A stretch of 64,000 nucleotides of DNA from Paenibacillus endoradicis (lineage in GTDB: Bacteria; Bacillota; Bacilli; Paenibacillales; Paenibacillaceae), in contig NZ_JANQBB010000010.1 in NCBI RefSeq assembly GCF_024721975.1, positions 62,001 through 126,000 on the forward strand. Direction: 5' to 3'. The translations under genes and the position numbers were made by a program. The notes under the pieces are model-generated. The model made no database searches. It had not been told where the DNA came from and worked only from the letters and a program-made list of their open reading frames with translations. Shown in pieces: positions 1 through 8,057 of this stretch; position 1 is the stretch's first letter, and each line of letters starts with the position of its first letter.

Positions 1-1
1 A

Positions 2-448
2 GCAGGTCAAGGTGTGCTTACTACTAGTGAAGGTTATCCTGTTTCAGGAACATTAGCGGATGGTTCATCTGGACCGATTATTATTCCTAATGGATACGAA
101 ATGCAAGTTCAGTCGGACGGAACAGTACTTGCTGTTAACAATAGTGGTACAATTACAGTAGGTTCTATAAATATGGTAAAAGCAGTTAGACCTGATGCAA
201 TGACAGCTATTTCAGATAACTTATACGCTGTATCTGCGGGCTTGAATGTTGATCAAGTTGTTGCTAGAATTATTCCTAATGGTGATAACAAAATAGCTAT
301 TCGTCAAGGTTACTTAGAGCAATCTAATGTTGACATGGCTACACAAATGACAGATTTAGTTAGAGTACAGCGTGCTTATCAGTTAGCTGCAAGAGCTTTA
401 AGTTCTAGTGATACGATGATGCAATTAGCTAATAACTTACGCTCGTAA
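2..448 (+). CDS. flhP: flagellar hook-basal body rod protein FlhP/FlgG-type (5' truncated)
   Basis: The gene enters from the left edge: the frame is open from base 2, and the GTG at 14 is an internal codon, not the start. The visible 148 residues are the C-terminal part of a FlgG/FlgF-family rod protein, including the closing motif with EQSNVDMATQMTDLV and the helix RVQRAYQLAARAL. This helix packs in the D0 domain of axial rod and hook proteins. FlhP is exported by the flagellar type III apparatus and acts in the distal rod or hook base. In Bacillus and Paenibacillus the usual neighbours are mbl and flhO upstream (outside this window). FlhP is chosen over FlgG because an EpuA gene and fabZ follow. 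Confident for the family, less so for the paralogue. Confidence 0.85.
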   Translation, partial: AGQGVLTTSEGYPVSGTLADGSSGPIIIPNGYEMQVQSDGTVLAVNNSGTITVGSINMVKAVRPDAMTAISDNLYAVSAGLNVDQVVARIIPNGDNKIAIRQGYLEQSNVDMATQMTDLVRVQRAYQLAARALSSSDTMMQLANNLRS

Positions 449-473
449 CATATAGAACGAAGGTGATTGTACA

Positions 474-851
474 ATGAAAGAAAGCGGACATGAAGTAGAA
501 GATCGGAAAAGCAAAGAGCAGTCCTCAAACTTAGATGTTCATACAACGATCGATGATACGGAAAGAAGTATGTTGCTTTCTCGCTCAGACAAGCATAAAT
601 CCGCCGGACGAAGTGCTAAAGAAGAAGATGTAGTTGAAGTGAAAAAAGAAGTTTCCACTAAAAAAATACCGTGGTGGGCGAGCTCGACATTTTGGATACT
701 ACGTAAATGTATCGCTCCGATTATTATGATCGTGATGTTATTGGTCGGATTGTACATTGGCTATGTTGTTGTAGGTGGCCAACCTAAGGGTGAAATATTG
801 CAGTGGAGTACGTGGAAGCATATGTGGGATCTAGTCTTCGCCGACTCTTAG
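474..851 (+). CDS. EpuA/YwzD-type small membrane protein (often mis-named RNA polymerase beta subunit)
   Basis: The 125-residue product has a charged, low-complexity N-terminus (about residues 1-65), one transmembrane segment (about 78-100, CIAPIIMIVMLLVGLYIGYV) and a short conserved tail with GGQPKGEILQWSTWKHMWDL. This tail is typical of the EpuA family (PF11772), which is commonly annotated as a DNA-directed RNA polymerase subunit beta through a historical naming artefact; nothing here resembles RNA polymerase. It follows flhP by 25 bases with an AAGGTGAT-like ribosome site at 460-467, so it is probably co-transcribed with the flhO-flhP unit. A perfect palindrome follows the stop. Molecular function is unknown. 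Confidence 0.75.
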   Translation: MKESGHEVEDRKSKEQSSNLDVHTTIDDTERSMLLSRSDKHKSAGRSAKEEDVVEVKKEVSTKKIPWWASSTFWILRKCIAPIIMIVMLLVGLYIGYVVVGGQPKGEILQWSTWKHMWDLVFADS

Positions 852-910
852 AGGAAGTTCATGAACTTTCATTGTAATATGGATGTTCAAATCTTCGATA
901 GAATAGATGG

Positions 911-962
911 TTTACGCAAAAAGAATCAGTCAGCTATAGCTGACTGATTCTTTTTGCGTAAA
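911..962 (+). terminator. perfect 52-bp palindrome, bidirectional terminator
   Basis: Bases 911-936 and 937-962 are exact reverse complements (26 + 26 bp, no unpaired loop). The arms contain an A run on the left and a T run on the right, so the RNA would be a very stable hairpin with a U tract inside the stem on either strand. It ends the flhP-epuA unit. Confidence 0.8.
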
Positions 963-986
963 TGGGACTAGAAGGTTTTGGATTTG

Positions 987-1015
987 TTTTCATTTTCCAT
1001 GAGGTAGTCTATAAT
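987..1015 (+). promoter_or_regulatory. probable sigma-A promoter for fabZ
   Basis: A perfect TATAAT lies at 1010-1015. TTTTCA lies at 987-992, giving 17 bp spacing and 4 of 6 matches to TTGACA. It falls between the palindromic terminator and fabZ and would give a leader of about 170 bases. Confidence 0.5.
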
Positions 1016-1042
1016 AGTTGAAGACAAGTGTATTAATCTACA

Positions 1043-1086
1043 AAGAGACTTACCCTTTAGAATGTTATTCTAAAAAGTAAATCTCT
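1043..1086 (+). other. leader hairpin upstream of fabZ
   Basis: AAGAGA at 1043 pairs with TCTCTT at 1081, followed inward by a TTAC/GTAA segment and an 8-bp perfect inner stem (TTTAGAAT/ATTCTAAA). It lies in the transcribed leader and has no U tract, so it is more a structured leader than a terminator. No known riboswitch consensus was recognised. The rest of 852-1191 holds only the terminator and promoter listed separately. Confidence 0.4.
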
Positions 1087-1191
1087 TATCTCAACCTTCA
1101 TTACCTGCAGGACAATGTAGGATAGTATTAGTATAGGAATAACGATACACTTTTATACGTAATGATAATATTGGAAGGGGTAATATATACT

Positions 1192-1629
1192 ATGATGGAT
1201 ATCAATGAAATTATGAATGTTATACCACACCGCCCACCTTTTTTACTTGTAGATCGAATGATTGAGGTAGTACCAGGGCAGCGTGCTGTAGGTATAAAAA
1301 ACGTTACGATGAACGAACCCTACTTCGTAGGACACTTCCCAGGCTATCCAGTTATGCCGGGAGTATTAATAGTTGAAGCATTAGCACAAGTAGGTACGGT
1401 TGCTATGCTTACGGTAGAAGGTAATGCTGGTAAGTTAGGTTTCTTCGCTGGTATTGACGGATTCCGTTTCCGTGGTCAAGTTACACCTGGAGATACACTT
1501 ACTCTTGAAGTGGAAATCACAAGACTTAAGGGCACAATTGGTAAAGGTAAAGGAACTGCTAAAGTAGATGGTAAGGTAGTTGCAGAAGGCGAATTGATGT
1601 TTGCGCTATCCGATGCAAATAAGAAATAG
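1192..1629 (+). CDS. fabZ: 3-hydroxyacyl-ACP dehydratase FabZ
   Basis: FabZ removes water from (3R)-hydroxyacyl-ACP in fatty-acid elongation (cytosolic, type II FAS). The 145-residue product matches the usual FabZ length and has the signature [12 protein letters not shown] near the N-terminus. The catalytic region [19 protein letters not shown] carries the hotdog-fold His and Glu. An upstream in-frame ATG at 1162 exists, but the ribosome site GGAAGGGG (1173-1180) lies after it and points to the ATG at 1192 (or 1195). The gene stands apart from other fab genes, as in B. subtilis (ywpB region), and is followed by pgcA 32 bases downstream. Confidence 0.95.
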   Translation: MMDINEIMNVIPHRPPFLLVDRMIEVVPGQRAVGIKNVTMNEPYFVGHFPGYPVMPGVLIVEALAQVGTVAMLTVEGNAGKLGFFAGIDGFRFRGQVTPGDTLTLEVEITRLKGTIGKGKGTAKVDGKVVAEGELMFALSDANKK

Positions 1630-1661
1630 AAGAACTACAGTATAGAAAGAGGTTATTGGTA

Positions 1662-3377
1662 ATGGGACAATTGTTGAATGAAGAAGTTTTGAACAAATAT
1701 GAGTCATGGCTGAATGATAGTAATATTGATGCAGCTACAAAACAAGAGCTACAAGAACTTTCAGGTCAAGACGGTGAGATTTTAGATCGTTTTTATCGTG
1801 ATCTTGAATTCGGTACAGGTGGTTTACGTGGTGTTATGGGTGCAGGTACGAATCGTCTTAATGCATATACAGTCGGTAAAGCTACTCAAGGACTAGCCAA
1901 CTGGTTATTAGAGTCGAACGTACAGTCACCATCAGCAGTTATTGCACATGATTCACGTAATAACTCCCCACAATTTGCACTTGATGCTGCACTTGTTTTG
2001 GCGGCTAATGGAATTCGCACATATTTATTCACTTCACTTCGTGCTACTCCTCAATTGTCTTATGCAGTTCGTGAGTTACAGGCAAGTACTGGTGTAGTTG
2101 TAACGGCAAGTCATAATCCTCCTGAATATAATGGTTATAAGGCATATGGCGCTGATGGATGTCAGTTAATTCCTGAGGATGCAGAAAAGGTCATTGCGGC
2201 AATTGCACGTATTGAAAGCTTCGATGAAATTAAGCGTATGAACCAAAAAGAAGCTGAAGAAGCTAATCTTTTAGTATGGCTTGATGAGACAATCGATAAC
2301 TCCTACGTTGAAACTGTTGTAGCACAAAGTGTGAATCAAGAGCTACTTCAAGGCGATCTAGGTAAAAATTTCAAAGTAGTATTTACACCCCTTCATGGTG
2401 CGGGTAATCAGCCAGTGCGTGATGTATTAGCAGCTGCAGGTTTTGAAAAAGTATACGTTGTAGAGCAGCAAGAGCAACCTGATGGTTATTTCAGTACTGT
2501 TAAATCTCCGAATCCAGAAGAGAAAGAAGCATTTACACTTGCAATAGAGCTTGCTCGAAAAGTAGGCGCTGATGTTATCGTTGGTACTGACCCTGATGCA
2601 GACCGTATGGGCGCGGTTGTGAAAAACAACGAAGGTGAATATGTTGTACTTACAGGTAACCAATCTGGGGCATTAATGATTCATTATTTGTTAGGTCAAT
2701 TACAACAACGTGGTCAATTACCTGATAATGGTGTTGTTATCAAAACAATCGTGACAAGTGAGATGGGCGAAGTTGTGGCTAAGCATTATGGTGCTTCAGT
2801 CGAGAACACTCTTACTGGTTTCAAATATATTGGCGAGAAAATGTCTGCTTATGCAGCGTCAGGCGAGAAAACATTCTTATTCGGATATGAAGAAAGTTAT
2901 GGTTACTTAACAGGTACTTATGCACGTGATAAAGATGCTATTGTTGCTTCAATGTTGATTTGTGAAGCTGCGGCTTATTACAGTACTCAAGGAAAAACAT
3001 TGTATGATGTGCTACAAGAACTATACCAACAATTTGGTTACTATCTTGAAACACAACAATCACGTACATTGAAAGGGATCGATGGCGTACAGCAAATAGC
3101 TGCTATTATGAATAGCTTCCGCGAGCAACCCCCTGTGGAGATCGCAGGTGTTACTGTTACAGAAGTTCTTGACTACTCCAAAGGTATTCAAGGATTACGT
3201 CCTGAAAATGTATTGAAATATATGCTTGCAGACGGTTCTTGGTTCTGCCTACGCCCATCTGGTACTGAACCGAAAATTAAAGTGTACTTCGCTGTGAAAG
3301 GTTCTTCCGAAGAAGATGCAGTTAACAAGCAGGGGAGAGTATCGGCAGCGGTAATGCAAAGAGTAGACTCCCTATAG
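1662..3377 (+). CDS. pgcA: phospho-sugar mutase (phosphoglucomutase/phosphomannomutase)
   Basis: Alpha-D-phosphohexomutase family, 571 residues, interconverting hexose 1- and 6-phosphates to feed UDP-glucose and other nucleotide sugars. Visible landmarks in order: the phosphoserine loop TASHNPPEYNG (Ser about residue 150), the metal-binding DPDADR (about 310), a sugar-specificity loop EESYG (about 410), and the phosphate-binding loop RPSGTEPKIK near the C-terminus. The length and motifs match B. subtilis PgcA. The start is ATG 1662, set by AGAAAGAGG at 1644-1652; the TTG at 1656 is too close. Its product could supply UDP-sugar synthesis for the wall polymer and for the ugd/galE genes at 46.9-50.1 kb, which is an inference. 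Confidence 0.93.
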   Translation: MGQLLNEEVLNKYESWLNDSNIDAATKQELQELSGQDGEILDRFYRDLEFGTGGLRGVMGAGTNRLNAYTVGKATQGLANWLLESNVQSPSAVIAHDSRNNSPQFALDAALVLAANGIRTYLFTSLRATPQLSYAVRELQASTGVVVTASHNPPEYNGYKAYGADGCQLIPEDAEKVIAAIARIESFDEIKRMNQKEAEEANLLVWLDETIDNSYVETVVAQSVNQELLQGDLGKNFKVVFTPLHGAGNQPVRDVLAAAGFEKVYVVEQQEQPDGYFSTVKSPNPEEKEAFTLAIELARKVGADVIVGTDPDADRMGAVVKNNEGEYVVLTGNQSGALMIHYLLGQLQQRGQLPDNGVVIKTIVTSEMGEVVAKHYGASVENTLTGFKYIGEKMSAYAASGEKTFLFGYEESYGYLTGTYARDKDAIVASMLICEAAAYYSTQGKTLYDVLQELYQQFGYYLETQQSRTLKGIDGVQQIAAIMNSFREQPPVEIAGVTVTEVLDYSKGIQGLRPENVLKYMLADGSWFCLRPSGTEPKIKVYFAVKGSSEEDAVNKQGRVSAAVMQRVDSL

Positions 3378-3385
3378 GAGAGGAT

Positions 3386-3556
3386 GTTCAAATCGTGCGC
3401 CCGTGATCACGATGTAACGCGCGTTATAGCTTAGTCGGCATCGAAAATGACGTTCATCGGAAGCCTGTGATACTCACGTACCCAAGACGTACGCTCCGTG
3501 TCTCGTTTCCTAGCTTCCCGTCACTTTCTTGGTGCTGACGTGCGAACGATTTGAAC
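3386..3556 (+). repeat. intergenic inverted repeat, copy A (subfamily 1)
   Basis: A 171-bp element bounded by near-perfect terminal inverted repeats: it opens with GTTCAAATCGTGCGC and closes with GCGAACGATTTGAAC. The internal order is GTGATCACGATG, then GCATCGAA, then a TACTCACGTAC/ACGTACGCTC segment. The same order of blocks is found, with different sequence, in copies C and D (31817 and 35452). It has no coding content. It occupies most of the 476-base gap after pgcA. Confidence 0.75.
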
Positions 3557-3575
3557 TTTCATTGGAAAAAGGACC

Positions 3576-3702
3576 GTTCAAATCGTCCATCCGTGATCAC
3601 GATGTAACGCGTTGTGGCTTACTCGGAGACGAACATGACAATGACCGCCCGTGTACTCGAATCGTACACATTGCTAGGTTCAGACATGAGAACAACCTGA
3701 AC
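3576..3702 (+). repeat. intergenic inverted repeat, copy B (shorter)
   Basis: It starts with the same GTTCAAATCGT and GTGATCACGATGTAACGCG blocks as copy A, and lies in tandem 20 bases behind it. It ends in CCTGAAC and is about 127 bp long, so part of the right half is missing or diverged. A 60-codon open frame at 3529-3711 runs across it and is not regarded as a gene. The remainder of the gap (3703-3853) is AT-rich; I see no strong promoter in it. Confidence 0.6.
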
Positions 3703-3853
3703 AGAAACTAATTAACATTATTTTTAATAAAGATGACGTCAATGTAGCATTTTATAGTATAGGACATATATTCAGGTTGCCACCTTACTTAAATTACGGG
3801 TGGCAATACTATGTTTTGCTCAATGATGGTTTCCGCAGAAAGAGAGGGCTTTT

Positions 3854-5986
3854 GTGCGCACACTATGGCAGCGTTTTAATAGACAAGCTAAGCTTTGTTT
3901 ATGGGTAATTACATTAATAGGTGTTATTGCAGCTATTCCATTAGGCTTTATACGTGTAGAGATGGAACATTCCTCAGACACCGTAGAGTATGTATTTGAT
4001 TATCGAGACTTAGAGGAAATTGCGAATTATCAATTGGACTTTACGAAATATATGGACGAGCAGCTCGCTAGTTTGAAAGCAGCTGGCGTAAACTCTATGT
4101 CCTTATATGAAAGTTCTTTAAAAGACTTGATGCAATCAGGACGTTTGGTGTACTACTCTGAGAAAGAAATGGCAACTTTGAAGGGCGAAGTGCTCGACAC
4201 TAATGTTAACCATACTTACGTTCTGTTCAGTAGTGAGCAAGCAGCTACGGAAATTTCACCAATCATTAAACGTGAATTTGAACGTCAAGGTGTCAATGTT
4301 ACGGAGTATGAATACAAAGGTAAGTCAGGTCTGATTATTGATGAAGCAGTTAATGCTGCTACATTAAAAACATTAGATTTTGATCCTATGACAATAGACA
4401 AATTAATTAGTATGGGATTCAATATCGTAGCACGTTTTTCTGACCGTATTCAGCCATTTGATGTGAATTGGGGTGCTGAACAACTTGCTCGTCTCAATGA
4501 ACATGGCGTTACGCGTATTATTTTCGACGGTACTAAAGTAAAAGGTGCTACGGATCAAGCTGAATTGAAAAGCTTGACTCAATATGCTGCACTTCTTGAA
4601 AAATATAATATCGGTGTAAGTATTATCGAAAACTTGAAAGCACCACAAGAAGGCTTAGATAAGCTTGCATATGGAACTAATTATAATATCGTTCGTGTAT
4701 ATTCTTTATCTCCTGACGATAGCTTTACAATGACCGCTGAAGGAATGACAGATCGTTTCTTACTTGCAGCTAAAGATCGTAATATTCGTATATTCTTCCT
4801 GAATGTTGGTATTAAATCAAATGGTAACACAGGTGTGCTTGAAAGCTCTGTTGAGAAACTTGTTAATGAACTTGCAGGTGAAGAAGGAGTAATCGCACAA
4901 TTAAATGCTGAAGGGTACACTTCAGGAATTGCAAAAGCATTTACGTATGAAAATCCGGCTTGGGTTAAATATTTACGTATGATCGTTGTACTTGGAGCAA
5001 TTGCGATTATTACATTACTAATTTCTACATTTATTCCAGGTAGTCAGCTTATCGTATTCTTGCTAGGTCTGATCGGTTCTGCTGGTTTGTACGTGCTGAA
5101 TAGCTCGCTGCTAGAGCAGGGGTTGGCATTAGGCGCAGCGATAAGTGGACCGACACTAGGAGTCATTTGGATCATGAATCGTATCTATGCTCGCACTATC
5201 GGAGAGCGTCGTATGGTTGGTGGCAACGAATGGACTCTGGGTGGCACAACTCCGATTCATGATGGTAGCTTAGAGCAACATAAATGGATTTTCCCTGATA
5301 TTGCTGCTACACGTCGCTTAGGGCTTGCTCTGAACTGGTTCGTTGTTGGGACATGCATTACGCTATGTTCTGTTCCACTCGTATTTGGACTATTGCATAA
5401 CATTACGTATCGTCTAGTCATTGAACAATTCCGCGGGGTAAGTGCGCTTCATATTGGTCCAATTGTTCTAGTTGCGATTTATGTGTTCTTATATCAAGGC
5501 AATGGCGCTAAAGGTGTGCTTTCGCGTCTATGGAATATTCTTGTAAAGCCAATTACTTTGCTGTGGATTGTAATTGCGCTTGTGTTAGCTGCTATAGGGT
5601 TATACTACTTAAGCCGTACTGGTAATAGTGGACAAGTACCAGCAATAGAATTAATCGTTCGTCGCTGGTTAGAATCAACCGTTGGAGTACGTCCACGCTT
5701 CAAAGAATTTATGATTGGACATCCACCGATGTTATTAGGTCTATTCCTTGCCCTTCGTTATCGTTCTGCTTGGTTACTTATTATTATAGGGACACTAGGT
5801 CAGTTGACGATGGTAAGTACATTTACACATATTCATTCTCCATTATTAATTTCTGTCATTCGTACGGGATTAGGACTTGGTGTGGGTATCATCTTCGGCT
5901 TAATACTTATCGGCATTTGGATTGTATTGGAAGGGGTTTGGCGTAAATGGGTATGGCCTCCAATTCGACAACGTTTAGAATTGTAA
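3854..5986 (+). CDS. DUF5693 family polytopic membrane protein
   Basis: A 710-residue protein. It has one N-terminal transmembrane segment (about residues 13-31), a long predicted extracytoplasmic domain (about 32-370, with blocks such as LKAAGVNSMSLYESSL and a barrel-like repeat pattern) and then many hydrophobic segments from about 376 to the C-terminus. This matches the DUF5693 family, which as I recall sits next to csaB in Paenibacillaceae and many clostridia. Biochemical function is not established. The 40-base overlap with csaB argues for a role in making or exporting the pyruvylated wall polymer. The start is GTG 3854 with GAGAGGG just upstream. Confidence 0.8.
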   Translation: MRTLWQRFNRQAKLCLWVITLIGVIAAIPLGFIRVEMEHSSDTVEYVFDYRDLEEIANYQLDFTKYMDEQLASLKAAGVNSMSLYESSLKDLMQSGRLVYYSEKEMATLKGEVLDTNVNHTYVLFSSEQAATEISPIIKREFERQGVNVTEYEYKGKSGLIIDEAVNAATLKTLDFDPMTIDKLISMGFNIVARFSDRIQPFDVNWGAEQLARLNEHGVTRIIFDGTKVKGATDQAELKSLTQYAALLEKYNIGVSIIENLKAPQEGLDKLAYGTNYNIVRVYSLSPDDSFTMTAEGMTDRFLLAAKDRNIRIFFLNVGIKSNGNTGVLESSVEKLVNELAGEEGVIAQLNAEGYTSGIAKAFTYENPAWVKYLRMIVVLGAIAIITLLISTFIPGSQLIVFLLGLIGSAGLYVLNSSLLEQGLALGAAISGPTLGVIWIMNRIYARTIGERRMVGGNEWTLGGTTPIHDGSLEQHKWIFPDIAATRRLGLALNWFVVGTCITLCSVPLVFGLLHNITYRLVIEQFRGVSALHIGPIVLVAIYVFLYQGNGAKGVLSRLWNILVKPITLLWIVIALVLAAIGLYYLSRTGNSGQVPAIELIVRRWLESTVGVRPRFKEFMIGHPPMLLGLFLALRYRSAWLLIIIGTLGQLTMVSTFTHIHSPLLISVIRTGLGLGVGIIFGLILIGIWIVLEGVWRKWVWPPIRQRLEL

Positions 5987-7089
5987 TTTCAGGTTATTAC
6001 GGTTTTCGCAATAGTGGGGACGAAGCGGTGCTTCGTTCTATCCTACTTGCCTTGAAAGAACAAGGTAAACGCGCGAACGTAACCATTGTGCCTATCGTGC
6101 TAAGTAATGATTCTGCTTTGACAACTGCCATGTATGGTGTAGAGTCTATGCCACGGATGCATCCTGCTTCTTTATGGAAAGCATTGAAGTCAGCAGACGC
6201 CCTTATAAGTGGTGGAGGAAGTTTATTACAAGATGCAACGGGCAAGAAGACTATTCCGTATTATACTGGAGTCATTAAACTTGCCCAGTGGTTAGGCAAA
6301 CCAACCTTTATCTATGCACAAGGATTAGGGCCGGTTAATTCTCGAGCAATGTTCCCATTAATTTCCTCAGCGATGAAGAAAAGTAGCTACATTTCAGTTA
6401 GAGATGAACAATCTGCACGGTTATTGCGTAATGTTGGCGTAGTTAAACAGCCAATCGACGTAGTTCCCGATCCAGTGATGGGTATGCCACTTCCTGATCG
6501 ACAAACAGCTTGGAAGGCAATGGAGCAAGACAAGCCTGTTATTGGCGTTTCTGTTCGTTTCTGGCGTAGTGATCGCCAAGAGCTGGATTCAATTGCAGCA
6601 GCTTTACTTAAATTAATGAATGAACGTGATGTTCATATTCGCTTCTTACCGTTTCATACGCCCGATGATGTGGAAGCGTCTCGTTATGTCCACAATCTCA
6701 TCGTACCGCACCTTAATAAGGCAAGTACGTTAGAAATCGCTGATGTCGAAGACGACCCACAGCAGATGCTATTAGCCGTTTCACAGTGTGATGTCTTGTT
6801 CGGTATGCGACTTCATGCATTAATCTATGCGGCTAATCAACGCATACCTTTGATTGGTCTAAGCTATGATCCAAAAATTGATCAATTTCTAGAGCGAATC
6901 GGTTCAGAGGCAATTGGATCGACAGAACAATTGAATGCGGATCAATTTACTACGAAGGTCATGCAATTATTAGATGGCAAAGATAAGTGGAAAACGGACA
7001 AAGAACCTTATATTTCACAACTTATTGAACAATCTCAGAAACCAGCGCAACAATTGATCCAATTTTTGCGTCAAAATATATCGAGGTGA
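5947..7089 (+). CDS. csaB: polysaccharide pyruvyl transferase CsaB
   Basis: CsaB adds pyruvate ketals to the secondary cell-wall polymer, creating the ligand for SLH domains. The 380-residue product has the family's N-terminal SGYYGFRNSGDEAVL block, the glycine-rich SGGGSLLQDATGKKTIPYY block (about residue 86), and the C-terminal FGMRLHALIYAA segment typical of PS_pyruv_trans (PF04230). The start ATG 5947 overlaps the DUF5693 gene and has GGAAGGGG at 5929-5936. It overlaps the next gene's ribosome site, so the three genes form one operon. Three SLH proteins lie 2.4-19 kb downstream, which supports the assignment. Confidence 0.93.
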   Translation: MGMASNSTTFRIVISGYYGFRNSGDEAVLRSILLALKEQGKRANVTIVPIVLSNDSALTTAMYGVESMPRMHPASLWKALKSADALISGGGSLLQDATGKKTIPYYTGVIKLAQWLGKPTFIYAQGLGPVNSRAMFPLISSAMKKSSYISVRDEQSARLLRNVGVVKQPIDVVPDPVMGMPLPDRQTAWKAMEQDKPVIGVSVRFWRSDRQELDSIAAALLKLMNERDVHIRFLPFHTPDDVEASRYVHNLIVPHLNKASTLEIADVEDDPQQMLLAVSQCDVLFGMRLHALIYAANQRIPLIGLSYDPKIDQFLERIGSEAIGSTEQLNADQFTTKVMQLLDGKDKWKTDKEPYISQLIEQSQKPAQQLIQFLRQNISR

Positions 7090-7097
7090 TGATCCTC

Positions 7098-7844
7098 ATG
7101 ACGAAACCTGTACCGAAAATTCCGATCTTTGGTATTCCGTTTTCCAAAATGAGCATGCAAGAAACGGTTGAACATGTAACTGAACGTATTGAATCCAATA
7201 TTCAAACCCATGTAATTACAGCAAATCCAATTATGGTCATGACAGCTCTAGAAAAACCTCAGTACAAAGAAATGATGTTCAAAGCAGATCTTATTGTGCC
7301 TGATGGTGCTGGTATCCTATGGGCAGCAAAGCAAGGTGGTAATCCAATTGAAGAGCGGGTTACGGGTATTGAACTTATTCATGAGCTGATGGCTAAAGGT
7401 GAGAAGCATCATTGGAAAGTGTATTTACTAGGTACGAGTCAAGAAGTTATTGAATCTGCTGCCAACATGCTTCAATTGCAATATCCTCAAGTGAGAGTAG
7501 TGGGTTATCGAAATGGTTACTTTACTGCTGAGCATGATGCTGAAGTTGTAGCAGAAATAGCAGAGTTGCAGCCACATTTGCTCTTTGTAGCTAGAGGTGC
7601 CGAAACACAAGAACCTTGGATTGTGAAGTATAGGAAGCAACTAGGCGTTCCCCTTATTATGGGCGTCGGCGGTAGTTTTGACGTTATTTCAGGTCAATTG
7701 AAGCGTGCGCCGAAATGGATGCAAAAATCAAAACTTGAATGGTTATTCCGATTATTGCAAGAACCGAAACGTTTACCAAGAATGATGGTTATTCCTAAAT
7801 TTATGATTAAAGTGATGCGAAACCGCGATAATGTAACAAAATAA
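7098..7844 (+). CDS. tagA: WecG/TagA/CpsF family glycosyltransferase (GT26)
   Basis: The family transfers N-acetylmannosamine (TagA) or a related sugar to the undecaprenyl-PP-GlcNAc made by TagO, at the inner membrane face. The 249-residue product has the conserved TANPIMVMTA (early), DGAGILWAAKQ, RVTGIELIHELM and LLFVARGAETQEPWI blocks, and the late GVGGSFDVISGQLKRAPKWM. The start ATG 7098 is set by CGAGGTGAT (7082-7090); the GTG at 7086 overlaps that site. In Paenibacillus alvei this enzyme is reported to prime the SLH-binding wall polymer, which fits the csaB neighbour. Confidence 0.92.
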   Translation: MTKPVPKIPIFGIPFSKMSMQETVEHVTERIESNIQTHVITANPIMVMTALEKPQYKEMMFKADLIVPDGAGILWAAKQGGNPIEERVTGIELIHELMAKGEKHHWKVYLLGTSQEVIESAANMLQLQYPQVRVVGYRNGYFTAEHDAEVVAEIAELQPHLLFVARGAETQEPWIVKYRKQLGVPLIMGVGGSFDVISGQLKRAPKWMQKSKLEWLFRLLQEPKRLPRMMVIPKFMIKVMRNRDNVTK

Positions 7845-8057
7845 GTAGGAAACGATTGTTTTTCAATCAAATTTATGTAAATTTGCACGAAATCGATAGT
7901 AGTAATTTACCTTAGTGGGGAGTATAATTCTGTTTGGTGCCTTATATATAAAGAACTGGCATCAAGACCTTGGATAAGTTGATGGCTACTTGTGAATGAT
8001 AAGCACATCGCAATCATCTATTTCCGCTTGTACGTACAGAGGGGGAGAATTATTATT

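Noticed and set aside
474..851. RNA polymerase beta subunit
   Set aside because: This database name is often given to EpuA-like proteins; the sequence is a small single-pass membrane protein with no polymerase motif.
3529..3711. 60-codon open frame on the + strand
   Set aside because: It lies across the inverted repeats A and B, has no convincing ribosome site, and its composition is set by the repeat.
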